Shown here in pieces: positions 40,613-48,099 of a stretch of DNA of 64,000 nt. The stretch comes from Rhodovulum visakhapatnamense (GTDB taxonomy: Bacteria > Pseudomonadota > Alphaproteobacteria > Rhodobacterales > Rhodobacteraceae). The DNA is taken from contig NZ_SOEB01000017.1 of assembly GCF_004365965.1 (NCBI RefSeq), forward strand, positions 1 to 64,000. The letters are read 5' to 3'. Every line of letters begins with the position of its first letter. The stretch's first letter is position 1. The notes below the pieces were generated by a model. That model saw only the letters and a list, made by a program, of their open reading frames with translations, was not told where the DNA came from and did not search any database. Made by a program: the position numbers and the translations under genes.

Positions 40613-42930
40613 GCGACGACGGCATCCTGCACTTCAACCCGTGGATGGACTTCAACCACGGGCCGCCGTCGGAGAACCCTTTCGGCTGCGACCCCGACCC
40701 AGAGCAGATCGCCATCTTCCTCGATACGGTCTTCAGTTGGTGCGAGGGGCTGATCCCGCTCCGCGGTTTCGTCGACAAGGGTCAAGGCCGGGACGGCAAG
40801 CCGCACAACATCTGGATCCCGGCCGACGACACCGCGACCGAGAAGCTCGCGACCTTCGCCGCGTGGGCGAACCGCGAGGGCGCGGCGGTCTATGTCATTC
40901 CCGGCACGGTTGAGGAACAGGGCCAAGCCCGCGCCGCCGACGTGCTGCAGATGCAGGCCATCGTCGTCGATCTCGACGCGGGCGATATCCCGGCCAAGCT
41001 GGACCATGTCACCCGCCACCTCGCCGCGCCCACGCTGATCATCGAGAGCGGCGGGCGCACGCCCGAGGGCGCGGCGAAGCTCCATGTCTGGTGGAAACTG
41101 ACCGAACCCGCCGAGGGCGAGGATCTGGCCACGCTGTGCCGCCTGCGCGGAGACATCGCGGTGAAGGTCGGCGGCGACACGCATTTCCGCTCGGCGCACC
41201 AGCCGATCAGGGTGCCTGGCACCGTCTATCACAAGCACGGTCATCAACGCCTCGTGCAGATCCGCGAACATCGAGACGTCGAGGTGGACCTGGAGGATTT
41301 CGCCGAGAAGGTCGCTGAGATGCCGCCGCTGCCCGGTGTGGGCTTCGCCAGCGACGTTGCCGCGCCGACCGCGAAGCCCGGCATCGACGCGGTGCTCACC
41401 ACGCCGGTGCGCGAAGGCGCGGTCGACGACTGGTCCCGTTTCCAGGGGGCCAGCGCCGCCATCGGCCATTACGTTCGTCTGGTGCACGAAGGCCGCCTTG
41501 ACCCCTTCGCAGGCTGGGAGGCGATCTGCGGCTACAACGCCGCCATGCTGCGCCCGTCCTGGCCGCTCGATCGGCTGATGGCCGAGTCCGAACGGCTCTG
41601 GGCGCTGCATGTGAAGCGCAACGGTCCGCCGCTCCTGCGCGCGGCCCGCGTTGATGCCCCGGTCAGCCCGCTGCCGACCTTCAGCCTCGGCGCGCTCCTC
41701 GACGACACGAGCCCGATGCCCGAGGACATCATCGGGCCGCGCGTGCTGACCCCGGGCGGGCTCCTCGTGCTGGGCGGTGCGCCCAAGGTCGGCAAGAGCG
41801 ACTTCCTGATCTCTTGGCTCGTGCACATGGCGGCGGGCGTGCCGTTCCTCGGCTTCACGCCGCCCCGGCCGCTGCGCGTGTTCTATCTGCAGGCCGAGAT
41901 CCAGTACCACTACCTGCGCGAGCGCATGCAGCAGATCGCGCTGCCCGCCGCCGTGATCGCTGCCGCGCGCGACACCTTCATCGCCACGCCGAAGCTGAAG
42001 TTGCTGCTCGACGCGGAGGGCGTCGCCCGCGTGGCCGAGGCGATCCGCGCCGCATTTCCCGACGCGCCACCCGACATCATCGTCATCGACCCGATCCGCA
42101 ATCTCTTCGACGGCGGACCTGAGGGTGGCGGCGAGAACGACAACACCGCCATGATGTTCTTCCTGAAGGACCGGGTGGAGCTTCTCCGCGAGGCGGTCAA
42201 TGAGGACGCGGGCGTCATCCTCGCCCACCACACCCGCAAGGCCAGCAAGCACCAGGTCAAGGACGATCCGTTCCTCGCCCTCTCCGGCGCCAGCGCGCTG
42301 CGCGGCTTCTACACCTCGGGGCTGCTGATGCACCGGCCCGACGAGGACAGCAGCGTCCGCAGGCTGGAAATCGAACTGCGGAACGGCCCCGCACTGCCGG
42401 GCAAGCTGATCGACAAGGTGAAGGGCGAATGGGTCGAGCTGAACCCGATGAACGAGCGCCTGGTGCGCAAGGAGGTCGGCGCCAAACTCGATGCCGAACG
42501 GCTGCGCAAGCATGATGTCATCCTCGGCATGCTGCTGGATGAGGCGGCGAGCGAGCGCCTCTACACCGCGATGCAGTTCGCCGAGACCTTCGAGAACCGG
42601 GGCGGTCTGGGCAGCAAGCATACGATCCGCGAGCGCCTCAGCGTGCTGGCGACCAAAGGCTTCGTGAAGTTCCTGCGCGATCCCTCGGGGTTCGGCTTCC
42701 CCGTCACCCGGTCGCGGTTCGGCTATCTCTGCGTCGAGGGCATGCAGTTCGGCGCGCACGTAGAGCATGTCGATCCAGACACCGGCGAGGTCACCACACC
42801 CGCCCGTCCGGTCCTGCCCAGCCACTTCAAATGCCCCCAATCCGGGCTCTGCCTGCAGGTCGAAAACCCCGCCGTCTGGGTCTACCCGGAGGGGCTCGAG
42901 GACGACCTCACTCATATGAGTGAGGCCTGA
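40609..42930 (+). CDS. Primase-helicase (primase-like plus RepA-like AAA_25 ATPase)
   Basis: 773 residues from the ATG overlapping the nuclease stop. The N-terminal half resembles archaeo-eukaryotic/RepB-type primases: AIVVDLDAGDIPAKL (metal-binding Asp pair), KLHVWWKLTEPA, and HQPIRVPGTVYHKHG. The C-terminal half is a RecA-like ATPase: LVLGGAPKVGKSDFLISWLV (Walker A), PDIIVIDPIRNLFDGG (Walker B) and VILAHHTRKASKHQVKDD. This is the probable replication initiator of the phage. Its last codons contain a perfect 20-bp palindrome at 42906-42925. Confidence 0.82.
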   Translation: MSDDGILHFNPWMDFNHGPPSENPFGCDPDPEQIAIFLDTVFSWCEGLIPLRGFVDKGQGRDGKPHNIWIPADDTATEKLATFAAWANREGAAVYVIPGTVEEQGQARAADVLQMQAIVVDLDAGDIPAKLDHVTRHLAAPTLIIESGGRTPEGAAKLHVWWKLTEPAEGEDLATLCRLRGDIAVKVGGDTHFRSAHQPIRVPGTVYHKHGHQRLVQIREHRDVEVDLEDFAEKVAEMPPLPGVGFASDVAAPTAKPGIDAVLTTPVREGAVDDWSRFQGASAAIGHYVRLVHEGRLDPFAGWEAICGYNAAMLRPSWPLDRLMAESERLWALHVKRNGPPLLRAARVDAPVSPLPTFSLGALLDDTSPMPEDIIGPRVLTPGGLLVLGGAPKVGKSDFLISWLVHMAAGVPFLGFTPPRPLRVFYLQAEIQYHYLRERMQQIALPAAVIAAARDTFIATPKLKLLLDAEGVARVAEAIRAAFPDAPPDIIVIDPIRNLFDGGPEGGGENDNTAMMFFLKDRVELLREAVNEDAGVILAHHTRKASKHQVKDDPFLALSGASALRGFYTSGLLMHRPDEDSSVRRLEIELRNGPALPGKLIDKVKGEWVELNPMNERLVRKEVGAKLDAERLRKHDVILGMLLDEAASERLYTAMQFAETFENRGGLGSKHTIRERLSVLATKGFVKFLRDPSGFGFPVTRSRFGYLCVEGMQFGAHVEHVDPDTGEVTTPARPVLPSHFKCPQSGLCLQVENPAVWVYPEGLEDDLTHMSEA
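42906..42925 (+). repeat. 20-bp perfect palindrome at the end of the primase gene
   Basis: CCTCACTCATATGAGTGAGG reads identically on both strands. A partial second copy (ACTCATATGA) follows at 42930-42939. The two sit at the border of the primase gene and an AT-richer gap, where an operator or replication origin element would fit. Confidence 0.65.
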
Positions 42931-43270
42931 CTCATATGACAGCGCCAACTGTGCACTCAACGAAATCAACGGGTTACGGGCAAATAAGAGTTAGGTCCCT
43001 GACTCATGCCCGAAGACTTCATGAAGTCTTATTACCTAATGATTTCAGCCACTTGTTCTCCCCGGAACAGTTAGGTGTCAAACCCCCATACTACGTATGG
43101 GAGGGCTACCCCACAGGGTTGGCCACTCCTCCCATACGTCCGGGTCAGCCGCGCGCGCCGCCGTGACGGTGTGTTGTGCTTTCCGATCCGACGACGCCGG
43201 CCCCGTACCGCCAAGCACCAGACCGCCGTCGTCTTCCACCACCACAGGCCACCGGCAAAGGAGACCCATC
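42931..43270 (+). other. Gap after primase gene with mutually exclusive hairpins
   Basis: No convincing gene. A 76-codon frame at 42936 has no good ribosome site and I do not support it. The interval is less GC-rich than its flanks. Two alternative stems share one arm: CCCATAC-TAC-GTATGGG at 43085-43101, or ACGTATGGGAGG (43093-43104) pairing with CCTCCCATACGT (43128-43139). This may be a regulatory leader of the downstream operon or an origin region. AAAGGAG before 43271 is the next ribosome site. Confidence 0.45.
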
Positions 43271-43810
43271 ATGGCTCAGCCGACTCTGATCCCGAATTGC
43301 GACGGCGCAAGGTTTGAATCGCTGCCGCTCGACACACCCCGCAACCGCTGCATCCTCGCGCTCGACCTCGGCACCTCGACCGGCTGGGCGATCCGCGGCC
43401 ATGACGGCCTGATTACCAGCGGGACCGTCTCGCTGCGCCCCGGCCGCTTCGATGGCGGCGGCATGCGCTACCTGCGCTTCACCAACTGGCTGACCGAGAT
43501 CGACCGGCTGTCCGGGCCCGTCGCCGCCATCTGGTTCGAGGAAGTCCGCCGCCACGCAGGGACCGACGCGAGCCACATCTATGGCGGGCTGATGGCCACG
43601 CTGACTGCATGGGCCGAGCTGCGGGGCGTGCCCTACGAGGGCGTCCCGGTCGGTACGATCAAGCGCCACGCCTCGGGCAAGGGCAACGCCGACAAGGCCG
43701 CCATGGTCGCCGCCGTCCGCTCCCGCGGCTTCAGCCCCGCTGACGACAACGAGGCCGACGCCATCGCCATCCTGCTCTGGGCGATCGAGACGAAGGGAGG
43801 TGTCGCATGA
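43271..43810 (+). CDS. RuvC-like Holliday junction resolvase
   Basis: 179 residues from MAQPTLIPNCDGARFESLPL, with AAAGGAG upstream. The RNase H fold of RuvC is shown by CILALDLGTSTGWAIRG (first Asp). IWFEEVRRHAGTDASHIYGG supplies the Glu. GTIKRHASGKGNADKAAMVA and DDNEADAIAILLWAI give the C-terminal Asp pair. Phage RuvC-like enzymes cut branched DNA during replication and packaging. Its stop overlaps the next start as ATGA. Confidence 0.85.
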   Translation: MAQPTLIPNCDGARFESLPLDTPRNRCILALDLGTSTGWAIRGHDGLITSGTVSLRPGRFDGGGMRYLRFTNWLTEIDRLSGPVAAIWFEEVRRHAGTDASHIYGGLMATLTAWAELRGVPYEGVPVGTIKRHASGKGNADKAAMVAAVRSRGFSPADDNEADAIAILLWAIETKGGVA

Positions 43811-44007
43811 GATGGCACCCCCATGGCTACGGCGGTCGGCGCCGCGATCCCGAGCAGGTCAAGCGTGAGGGCTGGCGGGAACAGGGCGTCCTCGCGGTCT
43901 CCGCCGATGACGACCGCCTCACCTGGCCCGAGCGTGAACTGGTCCGCCAGCTGGGCGAGAAGCTCTACGGCCCGCGCCCGTCCGACAGGGAGGCGCGTCA
44001 TGGCTGA
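43807..44007 (+). CDS. Small phage protein, function unknown
   Basis: 66 residues, basic at the N-terminus (MRWHPHGYGGRRRDPEQVKR), then DDRLTWPERELVRQLGEKLY. It overlaps the RuvC-like gene by ATGA and the next gene by 8 bases, so it is part of a tightly packed operon. No family recognised. Confidence 0.6.
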   Translation: MRWHPHGYGGRRRDPEQVKREGWREQGVLAVSADDDRLTWPERELVRQLGEKLYGPRPSDREARHG

Positions 44008-44380
44008 TCGGGAATGGACCGCGGACTGCGTCGCCGATCATTTCGAGGAGGCGTTCCGCACCCTGCGCAAGCTGCCGCCGGTGAAGGCGCAGGGCTATTT
44101 CAACACCTGGCCCGACATCGTGCGGACCAGCCGCGAGATCGCGGCGATGGAACCCCAGCCGATGCGGGTCTGGCCCTCGGCCGCTGCGATCACCCGGCTC
44201 GAGGAGACCTTCGACTGGGTGCTCTGGATCGAGGAGGCGGAGCGCAAGCTGGTCTGGTCGCGTGCGGCCCGGGTGCCGTGGAAGCAGATCAGCGGCGAGC
44301 TGGGGTGCGACCGCACGACCGCCTGGCGTCGCTGGCAGCTGGCGCTGACCAAGATCGCTGCGCGCCTGAATGCGCAGTGA
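44000..44380 (+). CDS. DUF6362-like phage protein with HTH
   Basis: 126 residues from MADREWTADCVADHFEEAFR. It includes GYFNTWPDIVRTSREIA, then RLEETFDWVLWIEEAERKLV. A helix-turn-helix follows in VPWKQISGELGCDRTTAWRR. It matches DUF6362, a late-gene regulator-like family seen in Rhodobacterales prophages. DNA binding is likely, role unknown. It ends the RuvC-like operon. Confidence 0.7.
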   Translation: MADREWTADCVADHFEEAFRTLRKLPPVKAQGYFNTWPDIVRTSREIAAMEPQPMRVWPSAAAITRLEETFDWVLWIEEAERKLVWSRAARVPWKQISGELGCDRTTAWRRWQLALTKIAARLNAQ

Positions 44381-44798
44381 CTCCAATATGTTGCAACACT
44401 TTTTCCTTCGACATCTGCAACATGATCATGCTATTCCGAAGGCAAGATGGGGAGAGTGCGCTGGAAAGCTCGCTCTCCCCTTTGCGTTGACGGGGCTCTT
44501 CTGGACCCCGGTATCCAGCGAGGGTCCGGCGGGGGTCCATCCCACGGCAGTTTCCGGTTCCTTCCTGGCGACATTCGTATGCTGGCGGGCGAAGCGCGCA
44601 ATATCGCCAGCGTAAGGGCCGATTTTTTGGGAAGCCACCCGGAAGCCGGAGCCACGCGCACCTCGCGCAAACACCAATGAACGCTGGCCTTCCGACCGGA
44701 GACCGCCGGTAGCCGCTGGACCCCGCTTGGAGTCCAGCGCGGCATCCGGTGTCCGGAATCCAGCCAGCATCCACCTGAACATCGGAAACCACCCGACC
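44381..44798 (+). other. Non-coding gap with hairpins before the ParB-methylase gene
   Basis: I find no supported gene in these 418 bases. GTTGCAAC followed by ACTTTTT near the left end may stop the upstream operon. Hairpin CGCTGGAC-10-GTCCAGCG is at 44714-44739, and a weaker relative (CTGGA-8-TCCAG) lies near 44505-44522. TGGACCCCG is shared by both, so they may be copies of one element. The gap may hold a promoter for the next operon. Confidence 0.35.
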
Positions 44799-46175
44799 AT
44801 GACCCTGAGCTTTGCCCCGGATCGGATCGAAACCTGGCCGCTGGCCAAGCTGCAGCCCTACGCGAAGAACGCGAAGGCGCATGGCGCGGACCAAGTCGCG
44901 AAGATCGCCGCCAGCATGGCCGAATTCGGCTGGACCGTTCCATGCCTAGTGGCAGAGGACGGCGAACTGATCGCCGGGCATGGCCGAGTGCTGGCAGCGA
45001 CGCAGCTGGCGCTGACCGAAGCGCCGGTGATCGTGCTGGGGCACCTGACCGATGCGCAGCGCCGCGCATACCGGATCGCGGACAACAAGCTGACCGAACT
45101 CGGCACCTGGGACGAGGCGCTGCTGTCGGCGGAACTGAACGACCTGCTGGCCGAGGACTTCGACCTGTCGCTGGTCGGCTTCTCCGACGGCGAGTTGGAC
45201 AAGCTGCTGGCCTACGTCGCGGAAGACGACGGTGAAGAAGGTGGAGCCGGGGGCTCCGTGCCGCCGGTGACCATCCCCGAACCACCGCGCAATCCGGCGT
45301 CACGGCCGGGCGACCTGTGGTTCCTCGGCGACCATCGGTTGCTGTGCGGCGACAGCACCAGCCATGACGACGTGCGCCGCCTGATGAATGGTGAGCGGGC
45401 GATCCTGTTCGCGACCGACCCGCCATACCTCGTCGACTACGACGGCTCGAACCACCCGACGCGGAACAAGGACTGGTCGGCGTCCTACGGCACGACCTGG
45501 GACGACAGTTCACAGGGCGCGGAGCTCTACGACGGCTTCATTGCGGCAGCCGTGGCGGAAGCCATCACCGAGGACGCCGCCTGGTATTGCTGGCACGCCT
45601 CGCGCCGCCAGGCGATGCTGGAAGCCTGTTGGGAGAAGGCGGGCGCCTTCGTCCATCAGCAGATCATTTGGGTGAAGGATCGCGGTGTCCTGACCCGCTC
45701 CCACTACCTCTGGAAGCATGAGCCCTGCTTCATGGGCTGGCGCCGCCCGAACCGCCCGCCGAAGGTGGCCGAGCAGACGCTGCCCTCGACCTGGGAGATG
45801 CCCAGCTTCGCCAAGGACGAGCGGCCCGATCACCCGACGCCGAAGCCGCTCGACGCCTTCGGCATCCCGATGCGCCAGCATGTCACCCGTGGTGGCCTCT
45901 GCTACGAGCCGTTCTCCGGCTCCGGCTCGCAAGTCATGGCGGGCGAGGCCAATGGCCGCCGCGTCTTCGCAATGGAGATCAGCCCCGCCTATGTCGATGT
46001 CGCCGTGGAACGCTGGCAGGCCGAGACCGGCAAGGAAGCGGTCCTCGACGGTGACGGGCGGACCTTCGCGCAGGTGAGAACCGAGCGGCTGGGCGACGAT
46101 GCCGACGCCCGGGCCGATACGCCGGACACGGACGCCGCCCCCGAACCCGCGCGCAAGCGCAAGACCGCCGCATGA
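44799..46175 (+). CDS. ParB-like nuclease domain fused to DNA N6/N4 methyltransferase
   Basis: 458 residues from MTLSFAPDRIETWPLAKLQP. The N-terminal ParB/Srx-like domain has NAKAHGADQVAKIAASMAEF, ELIAGHGRVLAATQLAL and YRIADNKLTELGTWDE. The C-terminal methylase has FATDPPYLVDYDGSNHPTRN (DPPY motif IV), HPTPKPLDAFG and YEPFSGSGSQVMAGEANGR (motif I), a beta-class order. Such phage enzymes methylate their own DNA, probably against host restriction. That matters here, since a type III-like restriction system lies 20 kb away. Its stop overlaps the next gene (ATGA). Confidence 0.87.
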   Translation: MTLSFAPDRIETWPLAKLQPYAKNAKAHGADQVAKIAASMAEFGWTVPCLVAEDGELIAGHGRVLAATQLALTEAPVIVLGHLTDAQRRAYRIADNKLTELGTWDEALLSAELNDLLAEDFDLSLVGFSDGELDKLLAYVAEDDGEEGGAGGSVPPVTIPEPPRNPASRPGDLWFLGDHRLLCGDSTSHDDVRRLMNGERAILFATDPPYLVDYDGSNHPTRNKDWSASYGTTWDDSSQGAELYDGFIAAAVAEAITEDAAWYCWHASRRQAMLEACWEKAGAFVHQQIIWVKDRGVLTRSHYLWKHEPCFMGWRRPNRPPKVAEQTLPSTWEMPSFAKDERPDHPTPKPLDAFGIPMRQHVTRGGLCYEPFSGSGSQVMAGEANGRRVFAMEISPAYVDVAVERWQAETGKEAVLDGDGRTFAQVRTERLGDDADARADTPDTDAAPEPARKRKTAA

Positions 46176-46396
46176 AGCAGTCCCGCCTCATGTCGCTGGT
46201 CGAGTCCGTCGCCAACGTGATCGTCGGCTACGGCGTCGCCGTGGTCACGCAGATCCTGATCTTCCCGATCTTCGGCCTGCACACGACGCTGGCGCAGAAC
46301 CTGAAGATGGGCGCCATCTTCACTATCGTGTCGATAGCGCGTTCCTTCGCCCTGCGGCGGGTGTTCGAGGCGATCCGGATGCGGACCGCCAAATGA
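46172..46396 (+). CDS. DUF7220-like small membrane protein
   Basis: 74 residues with two hydrophobic segments, VANVIVGYGVAVVTQILIFP and LKMGAIFTIVSIARSFAL, and a basic C-terminus (RRVFEAIRMRTAK). It resembles the DUF7220 family of phage and plasmid membrane proteins, function unknown. It is coupled to the methylase gene by ATGA and is the last gene of this operon. Confidence 0.7.
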   Translation: MKQSRLMSLVESVANVIVGYGVAVVTQILIFPIFGLHTTLAQNLKMGAIFTIVSIARSFALRRVFEAIRMRTAK

Positions 46397-46449
46397 TCGA
46401 CCGCCGCCCCTGTGGGACGGCGGCCATCAACTTGGCGGGGTCCGGTGCC

Positions 46450-47022
46450 TCAGGCGGCGGGGAGCTTGTACACGCGCCCCCGGTTCTCGACCTTCTCCGA
46501 GGTCACTTCGAGCCCGAGCTTCTTCTTAAGCGCCCCGGCCATCGCGCCGCGCACCGTGTGCGACTGCCAGCCCGTCGCGGCCATGATCTCCTCGATGGTC
46601 GCGCCGTGCGGCGCGCGCAGCATGGCGATCAGGGTAGCCTGCTTGGTGCCCTCGCGCGGTGTGCGCGTCTTTGGCGCAGCCTTCGGTTCGGTGGGGGTGT
46701 CCGGCGCGGGCTCCATGGTCGGCGCGTCCGTCGCGCCCGCAGGCGCGGTGTTCCCGTCCTCGGGCTCGATCCCGATTGCGGCGAGGCCTGTGTCGGTCGC
46801 GACCAGCGTGACGCCTTGGCCGTCGCCGGTCTCGCGCCAGACGGGCTCGCCCTTGCGCGTGTCGGCGTCGACCTCCTCGAGGAAGCCCTTGGCGAGCATC
46901 GCGCCGACCACCTTGGCGGCGGCGCCGCCGCGGAGCGAGCCGGGCAGCGGCAGGACGTTGCGGTCCTCACGTTGCGCGGCGGCGCTGAGGATCACGAGCT
47001 GGGTATCGGAAAGCTTGGTCAT
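46450..47022 (-). CDS. DUF3489 domain protein
   Basis: 190 residues on the minus strand. The N-terminal domain (MTKLSDTQLVILSAAAQRED) is a winged-helix-like region. A Pro/Ala/Thr linker joins it to the C-terminal DUF3489 domain: REGTKQATLIAMLRAPHGAT, IEEIMAATGWQSHTVRGAMA and KLGLEVTSEKVENRGRVYKL, a helix-turn-helix fold. It is probably a DNA-binding regulator between the early and late phage gene blocks. Confidence 0.82.
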   Translation of the reverse strand: MTKLSDTQLVILSAAAQREDRNVLPLPGSLRGGAAAKVVGAMLAKGFLEEVDADTRKGEPVWRETGDGQGVTLVATDTGLAAIGIEPEDGNTAPAGATDAPTMEPAPDTPTEPKAAPKTRTPREGTKQATLIAMLRAPHGATIEEIMAATGWQSHTVRGAMAGALKKKLGLEVTSEKVENRGRVYKLPAA

Positions 47023-47118
47023 GGGGTCGTCTCCGTGTTCGGGGCCCGCGACATGCGGCGCCTTCTACGACCCCGAGCCGCGCAGGGCGCGCGGCGGGAG
47101 TTCCGGCGGTGACGGAGA

Positions 47119-47391
47119 TCAGCGGGTGTGTTCGCCTTCGCCGAAAGCGCTGTCGGTGATGCGCTTCAGGAGGCTGGCGTAGTGTTCGAGGGTGCCGACC
47201 ATCGCCCAGCCCGCCTCGTCAGGGGCGCAGTTGAAATGGTCGTCGCTGAGCGCCTGCAGGCGGGCGAGCATCTCGTCGATCTCGTCCTTCTTGCCGATGA
47301 AGGCGGCGAGTGCCGCTTCCTTGTTCCGGCGCGCCTTCTCGGCGCGGGCCTCAAAGCGCGGGGTGGTGATCGGGTTCAGGCGGGTGGTCAT
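47119..47391 (-). CDS. Small helical phage protein, function unknown
   Basis: 90 residues, minus strand, starting MTTRLNPITTPRFEARAEKA. Highly helical and charged (RNKEAALAAFIGKKDEIDEM, LARLQALSDDHF). No family recognised. It lies just upstream of and divergent from the terminase operon. The 111-base gap between (47392-47502) is AT-richer and should hold promoters for both. Confidence 0.6.
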   Translation of the reverse strand: MTTRLNPITTPRFEARAEKARRNKEAALAAFIGKKDEIDEMLARLQALSDDHFNCAPDEAGWAMVGTLEHYASLLKRITDSAFGEGEHTR

Positions 47392-47502
47392 CGTAGTGGC
47401 TCCTTGGTGAGTTGCATCGCTTCGTTGGAGTGACGTTCGCTCTGTCCGCCGTGCTTATCAACTCGATAGGCATATGATCTTGAATGATAATCGGAGCCGT
47501 CG

Positions 47503-48099
47503 ATGCAGGGCATGAGCGAGCGCCAGTACGCCGCGCATGTCGGGCTGTCGCGGGGCGCGATCCAGAAGGCCAAGGCCGCCGAGCGGCTGGTCCTCTATCC
47601 CGACGGCAGCATCAACGCGGCCGCCAGCGACGCCAGACGTGCCGAGACGACCGACCCGTCCAAGACCCGCAAGCCGCCCACGCCGAAGCTGAAGCCCGTC
47701 CCCGAGGCGGCCGTGGCCGCTGTTGGCGACACGCTGCGTGAACAGGGGCTGGCAGTCCCGGCCGTCGGCGGCGGCACGACCTTCCTGCAGGCGAAGACCG
47801 CGAACGAGGTGCTGAAAGCGCAGGAGCGGCGCATCCGGCTGCAGAAGCTGAAGGGGGAGTTGATCGAGCGGGCGCGCGCGCTGGCGCTGGTGTTCCGCCT
47901 GGCGCGGGAGGAACGGGACGCGTGGGTGACCTGGCCTGCGCGCGCGGCGGCGCTGATGGCGGCCGAACTGTCAGCCTCGTGCGCCGACGTGACCGGCCAG
48001 CAGATCACCGTGGAGCCAGCCGCGATGCAGAAGGTCCTGGAGAAACATGTACGCGCCCACCTCGACGAACTCGCCGAGGTCCGGCCCGACTTCCGGTGA
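47503..48099 (+). CDS. Phage terminase small subunit (Nu1-like)
   Basis: 198 residues. The N-terminal helix-turn-helix is MSERQYAAHVGLSRGAIQKA, as in Nu1-type small terminases that bind the packaging site. The C-terminal part (LKAQERRIRLQKLKGELIER, then ARALALVFRLAREERDAW) is the helical oligomerisation region. It first marks the DNA for packaging and loads the large subunit. It opens the late operon and overlaps the large subunit gene by 53 bases. Confidence 0.8.
   Translation: MQGMSERQYAAHVGLSRGAIQKAKAAERLVLYPDGSINAAASDARRAETTDPSKTRKPPTPKLKPVPEAAVAAVGDTLREQGLAVPAVGGGTTFLQAKTANEVLKAQERRIRLQKLKGELIERARALALVFRLAREERDAWVTWPARAAALMAAELSASCADVTGQQITVEPAAMQKVLEKHVRAHLDELAEVRPDFR

Noticed and set aside
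42936-43166. 76-codon frame after the primase gene
   Set aside because: No ribosome site, and it crosses the paired hairpin region. It was not supported as a gene.
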